Shown here: positions 1-8,541 of the stretch, piece by piece
Position numbering within the stretch: position 1 is the stretch's first letter
Layout: each line of letters starts with the position of its first letter
Notes under the pieces: model-generated
What the model was told of the DNA's origin: nothing
Seen by the model: only the letters and a program-made list of their open reading frames with translations
Databases searched by the model: none
Translations under genes and position numbers: made by a program
Source of the DNA: Pseudomonas sp. Irchel 3E13
GTDB taxonomy: Bacteria; Pseudomonadota; Gammaproteobacteria; Pseudomonadales; Pseudomonadaceae
Assembly (NCBI RefSeq): GCF_900187455.1
Contig: NZ_FYDX01000010.1
Location: forward strand, 62,001 to 126,000
DNA: 64,000 bases
Direction: 5' to 3'

Positions 1-443
1 GGGAAGCGCACCCGCAGCGCTACGTCGACGCCTTCGTGAAGCAGGTCGACGCGGCGGTTGGTGCTCTCGATGAACAGTTCCACCCGTGGGTACTTGAGCA
101 TGTAGCGGGTCAGCATCGGGCCGACCCAGGAGTTGAGCAGGGTGGTGGGGCAACTGATTCGCACCAGGCCGCGGGGTTCGCTGAGGTTGCGCGCGATGAC
201 TTCCGCCGCGCCTTCGGCCTCGACCCGCATGGCCGTGCAACGGCGGTAATACTCCTGGCCGATTTCGGTCAGTGAGCAATGGCGGCTGGTGCGGTGCAAA
301 AGGCGAACGCCCAGCCGCTCTTCAAGGTCGGCGATGCGCCGGCTGAGTTTCGACTTGGGCATGTCCAGCGCCCGCCCGGCCGGGGCGAAGCCGCCGTGTT
401 CGACCACTTGGGTGAAGTAATAGAGGGAGTTGAGGTCTTCCAA
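1..443 (-). CDS. LysR family transcriptional regulator (partial, N-terminal part)
   Basis: DNA-binding regulator whose 3' end lies beyond the window start; about 147 N-terminal residues are visible. The start is a TTG at 443-441 with GGAG a few bases upstream; no ATG fits. The protein opens EDLNSLYYFTQVVEHGGFA, the usual LysR winged-helix start, followed by the recognition-helix region with LDMPKSKLSRRIADLEERLG and RLLHRTSR. The remainder begins the effector-binding domain. Subfamily and target are unknown. It ends 75 bases from the Kef-type antiporter gene on the same strand. Confidence 0.85.
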   Translation of the reverse strand, partial: MEDLNSLYYFTQVVEHGGFAPAGRALDMPKSKLSRRIADLEERLGVRLLHRTSRHCSLTEIGQEYYRRCTAMRVEAEGAAEVIARNLSEPRGLVRISCPTTLLNSWVGPMLTRYMLKYPRVELFIESTNRRVDLLHEGVDVALRVRF

Positions 444-518
444 GGATCGTTCTCCGGCTGGAACGCTAGTGGAAAACCGGGGAGTCTATCTCAGCAAAGG
501 TGATCTTTCAGGCCCGGT

Positions 519-2306
519 TCAATCCACATCCGCCTCGAACAGCCGCTCCAGCTCCAGCCGCGCCTCCTGGGCGGTCTGCATCACCTTGGCCTTGTCGTCG
601 CGGACCCGCCCCTGGACGCTGAGCACTTCCTCGTCATGCCGGGTAAAGCGCTGGATGCGATCAGCCGCCTGCGCCTCGCTCAAACCCAGCCCCACCAGCG
701 TCAGCCGGCTCATTTCCAGGCTGGAGTGGAACGTCTCGCGGATCGGTTCGGCGCCCACGTCCACCAGCTTGTGCACATGCTGGCGGTTACGCGCCCGGGC
801 GATGACCTTGAGGTGCGGATACAACTGCTTGACCCGTGCGGCGGTTCGGGTGGTGATCTCCGGGTCGTCGGTGGTGATGACGAAGTATTCGGCCTCGCCG
901 ACCTTGGCCGCATGCAGCACTTCGGGGCGCTGCGGGTCGCCGTAGAACACCGGCGCCTGTTCGAACATGCGCGTCATTTCGATGGCATCCACCGACGTTT
1001 CCAGGGCAACGAAGGGAATCTTCTGTGCGCGCAAGATGCGCGCGATGATCTGGCCCATGCGGCCCATGCCGACAATCACTACCCGTGGTGCATCGGTGGC
1101 GATGTCCTTGTACTGCTCCGGCACTTCGCGGGGCGCCTGCGGGCGTTTGCCGAGGCGGGCGCAGCCCAGCAGCAACAGCGGGGTGATGGCCATGGACAAG
1201 GTGATGGTCATCAGCAGCAGGTCGAAGGTCTGGGCGTCGAACAGGCCCTGGTCGCGGCCCAGCTTGAACACCACGAAGGCGAACTCGCCGCCCGCCGCCA
1301 GCACCACGCCGAGGCGCAGGGCGCTGACGTTGCTGAGCCCACCGGCAAGGCGCCCGACCAGCATCAACAACGGCAACTTCACCCCCACCAGCAACAGGGT
1401 CAGGCCAAGCACTACCAGCGGCATCTGCACCAGCAGGCTGAGGTTGGCGCCCATGCCGACGCTGATGAAGAACAGCCCCAGCAGCAGGCCCTTGAACGGT
1501 TCGATCTGCGATTCCAGCTCATGCCGGTATTCCGAATCGGCGAGCAACAGCCCGGCGAGAAACGCGCCGAGCGCCATGGAAATTCCGGCTTCCTCCATCA
1601 GCCAGGCGGTGCCGATGACCACCAGCAGCGCGGTGGCGGTGGACACTTCCGGCAAGCCGGTGCGCGCCACGGTGCGGAACAGCGGGCGCAGCAGGTAACG
1701 ACCGCCGACGATGACAATCGCGATACTGCCGAACACTTTCAAACCGTGTTCGAGGCTGTCGCCGTGGCTGGTGTCCGGGCCGCTGGCGGCCAGCAATGGC
1801 ACCAGGGCGATCAGCGGAATCGCGGCGATGTCCTGGAACAACAGGATGGCAAACGCCAACCGGCCATGAGGCGCGTTGAGCTGTTTGCTTTCGGCCAGGC
1901 TTTGCAGACCGAAGGCGGTGGACGACAGCGCCAGGCCCAGGCCAAGCACCAGCGCGGCCGGTAGCGACTGGGCAAAGCCGAACAGGGCGATGGCGCCGAT
2001 CACCGCGCCGGTCAGCAGCACTTGCGCCAGGCCGACGCCGAACACCGACTTGCGCATCAGCCACAGCCGACGCGGCGACAGCTCCAGGCCAATGATGAAC
2101 AGGAGCAGGACCACGCCCAGCTCGGAAATGTGCGCGACGCTTTGCGTGTCGCGAATCAGCCCCAGCGCCTGCGGGCCAATGACCACGCCGGCCAGCAGGT
2201 AGCCGAGCACGGCGCCGAGTTGCAGGCGCTTGGCCAGGGGGACGGTGATGACTGCGGCGACGAGAAAAATCACTGCGGTTTGCAGCAGGCTGCCTTCGTG
2301 TGGCAT
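519..2306 (-). CDS. Kef-type CPA2 cation:proton antiporter with RCK domain
   Basis: 595-residue inner-membrane protein. Residues 1 to about 385 form a string of hydrophobic segments typical of the Na+/H+ exchanger fold of the CPA2 family, with an FQD motif near 157-159. From about 407 there is a Rossmann-type RCK/TrkA-N domain opening VVIVGMGRMG (GMGRMG at 413-418). Family members exchange K+ or Na+ for H+ and are gated by nucleotide or glutathione binding at the RCK domain. The length fits KefB/KefC/YbaL relatives. The ion and ligand cannot be read from sequence, so no symbol is given. It stands alone on its strand. Confidence 0.9.
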   Translation of the reverse strand: MPHEGSLLQTAVIFLVAAVITVPLAKRLQLGAVLGYLLAGVVIGPQALGLIRDTQSVAHISELGVVLLLFIIGLELSPRRLWLMRKSVFGVGLAQVLLTGAVIGAIALFGFAQSLPAALVLGLGLALSSTAFGLQSLAESKQLNAPHGRLAFAILLFQDIAAIPLIALVPLLAASGPDTSHGDSLEHGLKVFGSIAIVIVGGRYLLRPLFRTVARTGLPEVSTATALLVVIGTAWLMEEAGISMALGAFLAGLLLADSEYRHELESQIEPFKGLLLGLFFISVGMGANLSLLVQMPLVVLGLTLLLVGVKLPLLMLVGRLAGGLSNVSALRLGVVLAAGGEFAFVVFKLGRDQGLFDAQTFDLLLMTITLSMAITPLLLLGCARLGKRPQAPREVPEQYKDIATDAPRVVIVGMGRMGQIIARILRAQKIPFVALETSVDAIEMTRMFEQAPVFYGDPQRPEVLHAAKVGEAEYFVITTDDPEITTRTAARVKQLYPHLKVIARARNRQHVHKLVDVGAEPIRETFHSSLEMSRLTLVGLGLSEAQAADRIQRFTRHDEEVLSVQGRVRDDKAKVMQTAQEARLELERLFEADVD

Positions 2307-2439
2307 CGCTCGGACTCCATGAGCTGCATGAGGCAGCGTTTAAAAAGAGCCTGCATTTTGGCGTCGGGCTCAGGGTCGGACAATCTGTCTGAATGGCGAC
2401 AGATCGTCCACCTGAGAGGGACAGTAAGCGGCTTGTGGC

Positions 2440-2871
2440 TTACTTGTACTGCGCGACCACTTCGTCCTTGCCGTCGGTGGTCAGGCCGATCACCTGGTAG
2501 GCGTCCTTGTGGTCGCCCATTTCCATGCCGGGCGAGCCCATCGGCATGCCCGGCACGGCCAGGCCGCGCAGGTCAGGGCGCTTGGCCAGGACCGAAATCT
2601 GCTCCGCCGGCACATGGCCTTCGACGAACTTGCCGTCGATCACGCCGGTGTGGCACGAAGCCAGGCGCGGCGCCACGCCGAGGCGCTGCTTGACCGCGCT
2701 CATGTTCGGCTCGACATGGTCGTTGACGGTGTAGCCGTTGTCGCGCAGGTGGGTGATCCATTCCTTGCAGCAGCCGCAGTTGGGATCGCGGTAGACATCG
2801 ATGGTCTGGCCGGCTTGGGCCAGGGTGCTCAGGGCCAGCAGGCCGAGGGCGGCGAGGTTGTTTTTCAGCAT
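2440..2871 (-). CDS. DUF411 metal-binding protein of the copper operon
   Basis: 143-residue small exported protein. Residues 1-20 form a signal peptide ending in ALA-type residues before GQTIDVYRD. The mature part has the DUF411 hallmark NCGCCKEW (Cys32, Cys34, Cys35) and a methionine-rich stretch (PGMPMGSPGMEMG) near 105-120, both suited to Cu(I). DUF411 proteins commonly accompany copper or silver resistance genes as proposed periplasmic metal binders. It is last in copA-copB-DUF411, 43 bases after copB, which supports a copper-buffering role (inference). Confidence 0.88.
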   Translation of the reverse strand: MLKNNLAALGLLALSTLAQAGQTIDVYRDPNCGCCKEWITHLRDNGYTVNDHVEPNMSAVKQRLGVAPRLASCHTGVIDGKFVEGHVPAEQISVLAKRPDLRGLAVPGMPMGSPGMEMGDHKDAYQVIGLTTDGKDEVVAQYK

Positions 2872-2914
2872 GGGTTGTCTCCTTGGAATTCTGTGTGCTT
2901 GCGGGCGGCGGGGG

Positions 2915-3805
2915 CTAAAACCTGAACCTCACCCCAGCCAGCCAGCGTGTCTGTCCGACATCCCCGTCTTCATCCCGGGTCATCTCGGCCGTGTCGCCAT
3001 ACACCCGGTTGAACGACACCCCGACATAGGGCGCAAACCACGGTGTGATTTCGTAGCGCAGGCGCAGCCCGACCTCGCTGTCCGACAGCCCGGAACCCTG
3101 GGTGCGGCCCGGGTCATCGCGGCCGTGAAGGTTGACTTCCACGTTCGGCTCAAGCCGCCAGCGTTGGGTCAGGAGAATAGCGTACGCGGCCTCCAGGCGC
3201 AGCGCGGTTTGATGTCGCTCGCCCGCGTACAGCGTGGCTTCCAGCTCCATGCCGTAGAGCGGCGTGCCCTGGATGCCGAGGGCGGCCCAGGTTTGCCCGC
3301 TGCCCGGCTTGAAGTCCTGGCGCAGGCCAGCGACCACTTCCCACCACGGGCTGACCGCATGGCCCCACAGCGCCTGCAGTTCGGCCTTGTGGGTCTTGCC
3401 CTGTTCGCGCTCGCCTTCCGTGCGCAGCCAGAGCCGGTCGATATCGCCGCCGACCCAGGCGTTGGCATTCCAGTTCAGCGCGTTGCTGTTCTCGACGTCC
3501 TGATATTCGAGTTGCTCGACGGTCACCGCCCAGTTGATCTGCCGGTCATGCACCTGATGGCCCGGCAGTGGCGGGAAGGCGGCCTGGCGATCGGCGTCGG
3601 TGATGGGCTTCAGTGGCGTGCGCGGCTGATCGACGTTGGACGGCGGGCTGCCGTGGTCCATGCCGCCGTGATTCATCGCGCCATGATTCATGCTGCCGTG
3701 ATCCATGCCCGCGTGGTTCATCGCCGCTGCCCGCAGTTCTTCACTGCCCAGCAGCAACACCAGGGCCATGCCGCCGAGCAGCGGCCGGTTGAGTCGTTCA
3801 TTCAT
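2915..3805 (-). CDS. copB: Copper resistance outer-membrane protein CopB
   Basis: 296-residue outer-membrane protein. The start was set at the ATG at 3805 (MNERLNRPLLGG), which is followed by a signal peptide; a longer frame upstream runs inside copA. The mature N-terminus is a His/Met-rich copper-binding repeat (MNHAGMDHGSMNHGAMNHGG), followed after a linker by an amphipathic beta-barrel ending VRFRF with a terminal Phe. CopB proteins bind or export copper at the outer membrane together with CopA. The start codon overlaps the end of copA by 8 bases, so translation is probably coupled. Confidence 0.93.
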   Translation of the reverse strand: MNERLNRPLLGGMALVLLLGSEELRAAAMNHAGMDHGSMNHGAMNHGGMDHGSPPSNVDQPRTPLKPITDADRQAAFPPLPGHQVHDRQINWAVTVEQLEYQDVENSNALNWNANAWVGGDIDRLWLRTEGEREQGKTHKAELQALWGHAVSPWWEVVAGLRQDFKPGSGQTWAALGIQGTPLYGMELEATLYAGERHQTALRLEAAYAILLTQRWRLEPNVEVNLHGRDDPGRTQGSGLSDSEVGLRLRYEITPWFAPYVGVSFNRVYGDTAEMTRDEDGDVGQTRWLAGVRFRF

Positions 3806-5510
3806 CGACGCGCACCTCGCGGAACATGCCGGTCTCCATGTGATAGAGCAGGTGGCAGTGGTAGGCCCAGCGGCCCAGGGCATCGGCGCTGACCCGGTAG
3901 CTGCGGCGGCTGCCCGGCGGCATGTCGATGGTGTGCTTGCGCACCTGGAACCGGCCGTGTTCGTCCTCCAGATCGCTCCACAGGCCGTGCAGGTGAATCG
4001 GGTGGGCCATCATGGTGTCGTTGACCAGGGTGATGCGCAGGCGCTCGCCGTATTTCAGGCGCAAAGGCTCGGCGTCGGAGAAACGCACGCCGTCGAACGA
4101 CCAGGCGAAGCGCTCCATGTGTCCGGTCAGGTGCAGTTCTATTTCCCGGCCCGGCTCGCGACCATCGGGGTCGGCGAAGGTGCTCCGCAGGTCGGCGTAG
4201 CTCAGCACCCGGCGGCCATTGTTGCGCAGGCCGAGGCCGGGATCGGCGAGGTTGGCCTGCGGTGTCATGGTTTGCATGTCCACCAGCGGGTTGTTGGTTT
4301 CCGACGCCGGGTGCTGCTGCATGCCGGGCATGTTGCCGTGGTCCATGCCGCTCATCTGGCTGTGGTCCATGCCGCCCATGCCCGCCATGGCACCGTGGTC
4401 CATGCCCATGTCGGCCATGCGTAGTCGCGGGCGCGGATCGGTCGCTGGAACCTCGGCCTGTAGCCCCGGCGCTCGGGCCAGGGTGCCGCGGGCGTAGCCG
4501 CTGCGGTCCATGCTCTGGGCGAACAGGGTGTAGGCCGGCTGATCGCCGACGCTGACCAGCACGTCATAGGTTTCCGCCACCGCCAGGCGCAGTTCGTCTA
4601 CGGTTACCGGTCGCACCGGCTGGCCGTCGGCGGCGATCACGGTGAGCTTCAGTCCGGGGATGCGGAAGTCGAAATAGGTCATCGCCGAGCCGTTGATCAA
4701 GCGCAGGCGCAGGGTTTCGCCGGGCTGGAACAGGCAGGTGAAATTGCCCTCGGGCGGCTGTCCGTTGAGCAGGTAGGTGTAGGTGGCGGCGCTGATGTCG
4801 GCGATATCGGTCGGGGTCATGTGCATCTGCGCCCATTCCGTGCGTTCGGCCAGGGTCGCGCGCCAGCCGTCGCGGGCAACATCGTCAACGAAGTCGCCCA
4901 GGGTGCGCTGCTGTCGGTTGAAGTAGTCGGACTGCTTCTTCAAGGTCGTCAGCAGCTCGGCGGGTGGCTGGTCACTCCAGTCGCTGAGCAGCAGCACGCA
5001 GTCGCGCTGATAGACATGCGGCTCGGGTGTTTTCGGCTCGATGACGATGGCGCCATAGACGCCGGCCTGCTCCTGCAGCCCCGAATGGCTGTGGTACCAG
5101 TAGGTGCCGTGCTGCTCCAGGGTGAAGCGGTAGAGGTAATCGCCACCGGGTTCGATACCGGCGAAACTCAGGCCGGGCACGCCGTCCATGTTGGCGGGCA
5201 GGATGATGCCGTGCCAGTGCAGCGACGTGGGTTCGGCGAGGCGGTTGCGCACCCGCAGGGTCACGGTGTCGCCCTCGCGCCAGCGCAGCACCGGGCCGGG
5301 CAGGCTGTCGTTGATGGTCAGCGCAGTGCGCGGCTTGCCGGTGAAGTTCACGGCCGTCTGGCCGATGAACAGCTCGAAGTGCTGGCCGGCCAGTTCGCCG
5401 CTGTTGCGCTCGCTGGCCCAGGCGTGCGGGCGCCAGAGGCCGAGGCCGCCAACGGCGCCGGCTGCGGCCAGGCCCTTGACGAAGGTGCGTCGGGTCGGAA
5501 GGTGGGGCAT
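3798..5510 (-). CDS. copA: Copper resistance multicopper oxidase CopA
   Basis: 570-residue periplasmic multicopper oxidase. The N-terminus has a twin-arginine signal (RRTFVKG at 7-13, then a hydrophobic stretch), so it is exported folded. Copper ligands are visible as HWHG (98-101), YWYHSHSG, HPIHLHGLW and the C-terminal HCHLLYHMETGMF with HCH at 551-553, His557 and the axial Met562. A Met/His-rich insert (MADMGMDHGAMAGMGG onward) near 370-405 is typical of CopA and binds extra copper. It oxidises Cu(I) and sequesters copper. First gene of the operon; a cop box lies 72 bases upstream of the start. Confidence 0.95.
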   Translation of the reverse strand: MPHLPTRRTFVKGLAAAGAVGGLGLWRPHAWASERNSGELAGQHFELFIGQTAVNFTGKPRTALTINDSLPGPVLRWREGDTVTLRVRNRLAEPTSLHWHGIILPANMDGVPGLSFAGIEPGGDYLYRFTLEQHGTYWYHSHSGLQEQAGVYGAIVIEPKTPEPHVYQRDCVLLLSDWSDQPPAELLTTLKKQSDYFNRQQRTLGDFVDDVARDGWRATLAERTEWAQMHMTPTDIADISAATYTYLLNGQPPEGNFTCLFQPGETLRLRLINGSAMTYFDFRIPGLKLTVIAADGQPVRPVTVDELRLAVAETYDVLVSVGDQPAYTLFAQSMDRSGYARGTLARAPGLQAEVPATDPRPRLRMADMGMDHGAMAGMGGMDHSQMSGMDHGNMPGMQQHPASETNNPLVDMQTMTPQANLADPGLGLRNNGRRVLSYADLRSTFADPDGREPGREIELHLTGHMERFAWSFDGVRFSDAEPLRLKYGERLRITLVNDTMMAHPIHLHGLWSDLEDEHGRFQVRKHTIDMPPGSRRSYRVSADALGRWAYHCHLLYHMETGMFREVRVDE

Positions 5511-5581
5511 GGGGTCGTCTGTCCATCAGCAAAGATGGGCTGACCTTAGTCGCAGGGTGCTGTCAGAAAACTGAGGTTTGA

Positions 5582-5596
5582 ATTACAGATTTGTCA
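5582..5596 (-). promoter_or_regulatory. Cop box (CopR/CusR-type operator)
   Basis: On the minus strand the site reads TGACA-AATC-TGTAAT (plus strand ATTACAGATTTGTCA). This matches the ATTACA-N4-TGTCA-type operator of copper-responsive two-component regulators of the CopR/PcoR/CusR family. It sits about 72 bases before copA and about 77 bases before the divergent dehydrogenase gene. No copRS pair is in the window, so the regulator would act from elsewhere. Confidence 0.75.
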
Positions 5597-5672
5597 GCGA
5601 GAAAATAGCGGGCTTCATGCGCGGGTTTTTTGCGCCACAGGATTTGAATGGTCGGTTGTACCAGGAGTAGCA

Positions 5673-6419
5673 ATGGACAAAGTCATCATCATCACCGGTG
5701 CCAGTCGTGGCATCGGCGCCGCCACCGCGCTGCTGGCGGCGCGTCAGGGTTATCGGATCTGCATCAACTACCTCGCCGACGATGAAGCGGCGCACCGCGT
5801 GCTGGCCCAGGTACGCGAACTGGGCGCCGAGGCGATTGCCGTGCGTGCCGACGCCAGCGTCGAGGACGAAGTGATCCACCTGTTTCAGCGGGTCGACCAT
5901 GAGCTTGGGCGGGTCACCGCGCTGGTCAACAACGCCGGCACCATCGGCCAGAAGAGCCGGGTCGAGGAAATGTCCGAGTTCCGTCTGCTGAAGCTGATGA
6001 AGACCAACGTGGTCGGGCCGATGCTCTGCGCCAAACATGCGCTGGCGCGCATGTCGACCCGCCACGGCGGCAGCGGTGGCAGCATCGTCAACGTCTCCTC
6101 GGTGGCCGCGCGGCTGGGCTCGCCCAACGAATACGTCGACTACGCCGCCTCGAAGGGCGCGCTGGACACCTTCACCCTTGGCCTGGCCAAGGAAGTGGCG
6201 GGCGAGGGCGTGCGGGTCAACGCCGTGCGTCCGGGCTACATCTTCACCGACTTCCACGCCCTGAGCGGCGACCCGGACCGCGTCAGCAAGCTGGAACCCG
6301 GCATTCCCATGGGCCGCGGCGGCCAGGCCGAGGAAGTGGCCGAAGCGATCCTGTGGCTGCTGTCGGACAAGGCGTCCTATTCGACGGGGAGCTTCATTGA
6401 TCTTGGGGGCGGGCGCTAA
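5673..6419 (+). CDS. Short-chain dehydrogenase/reductase (SDR)
   Basis: 248-residue classical SDR. The cofactor motif ITGASRGIG (TGxxxGIG) is near residue 7, VNNAGT near 88, and the catalytic YAASK (Tyr-x3-Lys) near 158, with the preceding Ser in VNVSSVAARLG. A good AGGAG lies just before the ATG. Family members oxidise or reduce alcohols and ketones with NAD(P)H; the substrate is unknown. The stop overlaps the tail of the convergent histidine kinase gene by a few bases. It is divergent from copA across the cop box. Confidence 0.9.
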   Translation: MDKVIIITGASRGIGAATALLAARQGYRICINYLADDEAAHRVLAQVRELGAEAIAVRADASVEDEVIHLFQRVDHELGRVTALVNNAGTIGQKSRVEEMSEFRLLKLMKTNVVGPMLCAKHALARMSTRHGGSGGSIVNVSSVAARLGSPNEYVDYAASKGALDTFTLGLAKEVAGEGVRVNAVRPGYIFTDFHALSGDPDRVSKLEPGIPMGRGGQAEEVAEAILWLLSDKASYSTGSFIDLGGGR

Positions 6420-8485
6420 GCGCGCTCGTCACCCAGCATCTGACCCACCCGCTCCACCAGCATCTCCAGGCTGAACGGCTTGATCATCACGCTCATCCCC
6501 GCGCCCAGCGGGCCGTCGCTGAGGGCGGCGCTCTCGTCGTAGCCGGTGATGAACAGCACCGGCAGGTCCGGGTGCAGAAGGCGTGCTTTTTCGGCCAGTT
6601 GACGGCCATTGAGGCCGCCGGGCAGGCCGATATCGCTGAGCAGCAGGTCCGGCCGCGGGCCGTGTTCGAGGGCGGGCAGGGCGGCGACGGCGGTTTCGAA
6701 CGACTCGACCCGGTAACCGGAGTCTTCGAGGATTTCAGCGATCACCATGCTTAGCGCGGTCTGGTCTTCCACCAGGACGATCCGCCGACCGCTGTCGCGC
6801 TCGCTGAGTGTTTCATCGGCTTCGGCAACGCCGGGCGCTGGCGCCTGGTGATGGCGAGGCAGGAACAGTTCGACCCGGGTGCCGGAGCCGGGTGTCGAGG
6901 AGATTCGCAACTGGCCGCCGGACTGGCGCACGAAACCGTAGGCCATCGACAGTCCCAACCCGGTGCCCTGGCCCAGCGGTTTGGTGGTGAAGAACGGATC
7001 GATCGCGCGCTCGACCACTTCCGGCTGCATGCCCTGGCCGTTGTCTTCGACGCTCAGGCACAGGTAATCGCCGGGGGCGAGGTCCAGGGCGCGGGCCTGT
7101 TCGTCGTCGAGGCTCAGGTTGTCGCTGCCGATATCGATGCTGCCGCCGGCGGGCAGGGCGTCGCGGGCGTTGATGCAGAGGTTGAGCAGGGCGCTTTCCA
7201 GTTGCGGCGGGTCGATCAGGGTCGGCCACAGGTGGGCGGCGAAGTGGCAGCGGACGTCGATGGACGGCCCGACGCTGCGACCGATCAGGTCTTGCATGCC
7301 GCTGACCAGCCCGCCGACATCGGTCGCCTGCGGTTGCAGGGTCTGCCGGCGAGAGAACGCCAGCAGGCGGTGCACCAGCGACGCGGCACGCTGCGCCGAG
7401 CTGCTGACCGCATCCAGCAGCGGCGTGAGGTCTTCGTAACGTTGCTGGTGGAGGCGTTGGCGCAGCAATTCCTGGGCGCCGAGGATGCCGCCCAGCAGGT
7501 TGTTGAAGTCATGGGCGATGCCGCCCGTGAGCTGGCCGACCGCCTCCATCTTCTGCGCCTGGCGCAGGGCTTCCTCGGCGCTGAGCAGGCGTTGCTGTTC
7601 TTCGATGCGCGCGCTGATGTCGTAGGCAAACAGGTACGCGCCCTGTTGCAGGCCTTCGCTGTCATACAGGGTGTTGAAGCGCAGTTCATAGTGGCGGCGC
7701 CGCTCGCCGACACCGAAGGCCGCGTTCTCGATAAAGACTTCCCCGGCCAGGGCGCGGCGCCACAGCGACAGGCCCAGCTCGCAGTCGGCGGGATAGCGAC
7801 CCAATGTCTGCTCGACGGTATCGCCGACGTTGGGCACATGGTCGTAGAGAAAGTGAAAGTCTTTCAGCGACTGGTGATTGATCGCCAGCCAGCGCAGGTC
7901 GTTGTCCACCACCTGGACACAGGCCACGCTGTTGTCCACCAGCATGGCGAACAGCTCGCGCTCGGCCACGGCGCCGAGAATGCGCTGCTCCAGTTCTTCG
8001 TTGAGGTGCACCAGGGCCTGTTCGGCGTGGCGTCGTGCCGTCACGTCCTTGAACAGCACGGCGACCTGACGGCGCTCGGCCGGCTCGATACGAAAGGTGC
8101 TGACCGAGAGAATACGGCCGGTGGCTACCAGTTCCTGCTCGAACTGCAGCGGTCGACCGGTGCGCAACACTTCCCCGTAGCGGGCGACCCACTCGTCGGC
8201 TTCGTCGGGCACCATTTCCCGCAGTTTCTGACCGACCACGTCGGGAATTCCGGTGTGCCGGGCGTAGGCCGCGTTGGCCGAGACATGGACGTAGTCACTG
8301 AGCGGGCCATGTGGGCCGTCGAAGAATTCGATGACACAGAACCCGTCGTCCATGGTGTCGAACAGAAAGCGATAGAACGCCTCGTTCAGCGGTTGCTGCT
8401 GCACCCGTTGCTGCTCCAGCACGGCATTGCGTTCCTGGAGTTCGCGCAGTTGCTGGCGCAGGGCGTTCAATTCGCTGGCGGGCAT
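6416..8485 (-). CDS. PAS-domain hybrid sensor histidine kinase
   Basis: 689-residue cytoplasmic hybrid kinase. The start at 8485 (MPASELNALRQQ) was chosen because the open frame above it runs into the neighbouring gene. Order: coiled coil 5-30, PAS 35-150, second PAS-like 175-295, HisKA with phospho-acceptor His325 in GGIAHDFNNLL, HATPase with N box (Asn439 region), DNGQGM and GQGTGLGLSMAYG, then a receiver domain (VLVEDQ) with acceptor Asp618 in LLLSDIG. No transmembrane segment is seen. No separate response regulator is adjacent, so the output partner is unknown. It overlaps the convergent SDR gene. Confidence 0.9.
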   Translation of the reverse strand: MPASELNALRQQLRELQERNAVLEQQRVQQQPLNEAFYRFLFDTMDDGFCVIEFFDGPHGPLSDYVHVSANAAYARHTGIPDVVGQKLREMVPDEADEWVARYGEVLRTGRPLQFEQELVATGRILSVSTFRIEPAERRQVAVLFKDVTARRHAEQALVHLNEELEQRILGAVAERELFAMLVDNSVACVQVVDNDLRWLAINHQSLKDFHFLYDHVPNVGDTVEQTLGRYPADCELGLSLWRRALAGEVFIENAAFGVGERRRHYELRFNTLYDSEGLQQGAYLFAYDISARIEEQQRLLSAEEALRQAQKMEAVGQLTGGIAHDFNNLLGGILGAQELLRQRLHQQRYEDLTPLLDAVSSSAQRAASLVHRLLAFSRRQTLQPQATDVGGLVSGMQDLIGRSVGPSIDVRCHFAAHLWPTLIDPPQLESALLNLCINARDALPAGGSIDIGSDNLSLDDEQARALDLAPGDYLCLSVEDNGQGMQPEVVERAIDPFFTTKPLGQGTGLGLSMAYGFVRQSGGQLRISSTPGSGTRVELFLPRHHQAPAPGVAEADETLSERDSGRRIVLVEDQTALSMVIAEILEDSGYRVESFETAVAALPALEHGPRPDLLLSDIGLPGGLNGRQLAEKARLLHPDLPVLFITGYDESAALSDGPLGAGMSVMIKPFSLEMLVERVGQMLGDERA

Positions 8486-8541
8486 GAAGTCTTCCGGAGG
8501 TGAACCATGGCGGAACTTTAGCCTGACGGGCGGGGCGGCGG

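Noticed and set aside
36..503. Short plus-strand ORFs at the window start
   Set aside because: They oppose the truncated LysR gene, which has the expected N-terminal domain and a TTG start with a ribosome site.
636..1964. Long plus-strand ORF of 442 codons opposite the Kef-type antiporter
   Set aside because: Rich in Q/H/R/A with no domain; a mirror frame of a GC-rich gene. The same holds for similar long antisense ORFs opposite copA, imuB, dnaE2, tamB, pvdQ and the nuo genes.
2423..2444. AGTAAGC/GCTTACT hairpin at the end of the copper operon as a terminator
   Set aside because: Weak 7-bp stem that overlaps the stop codon of the DUF411 gene and has no T-run.
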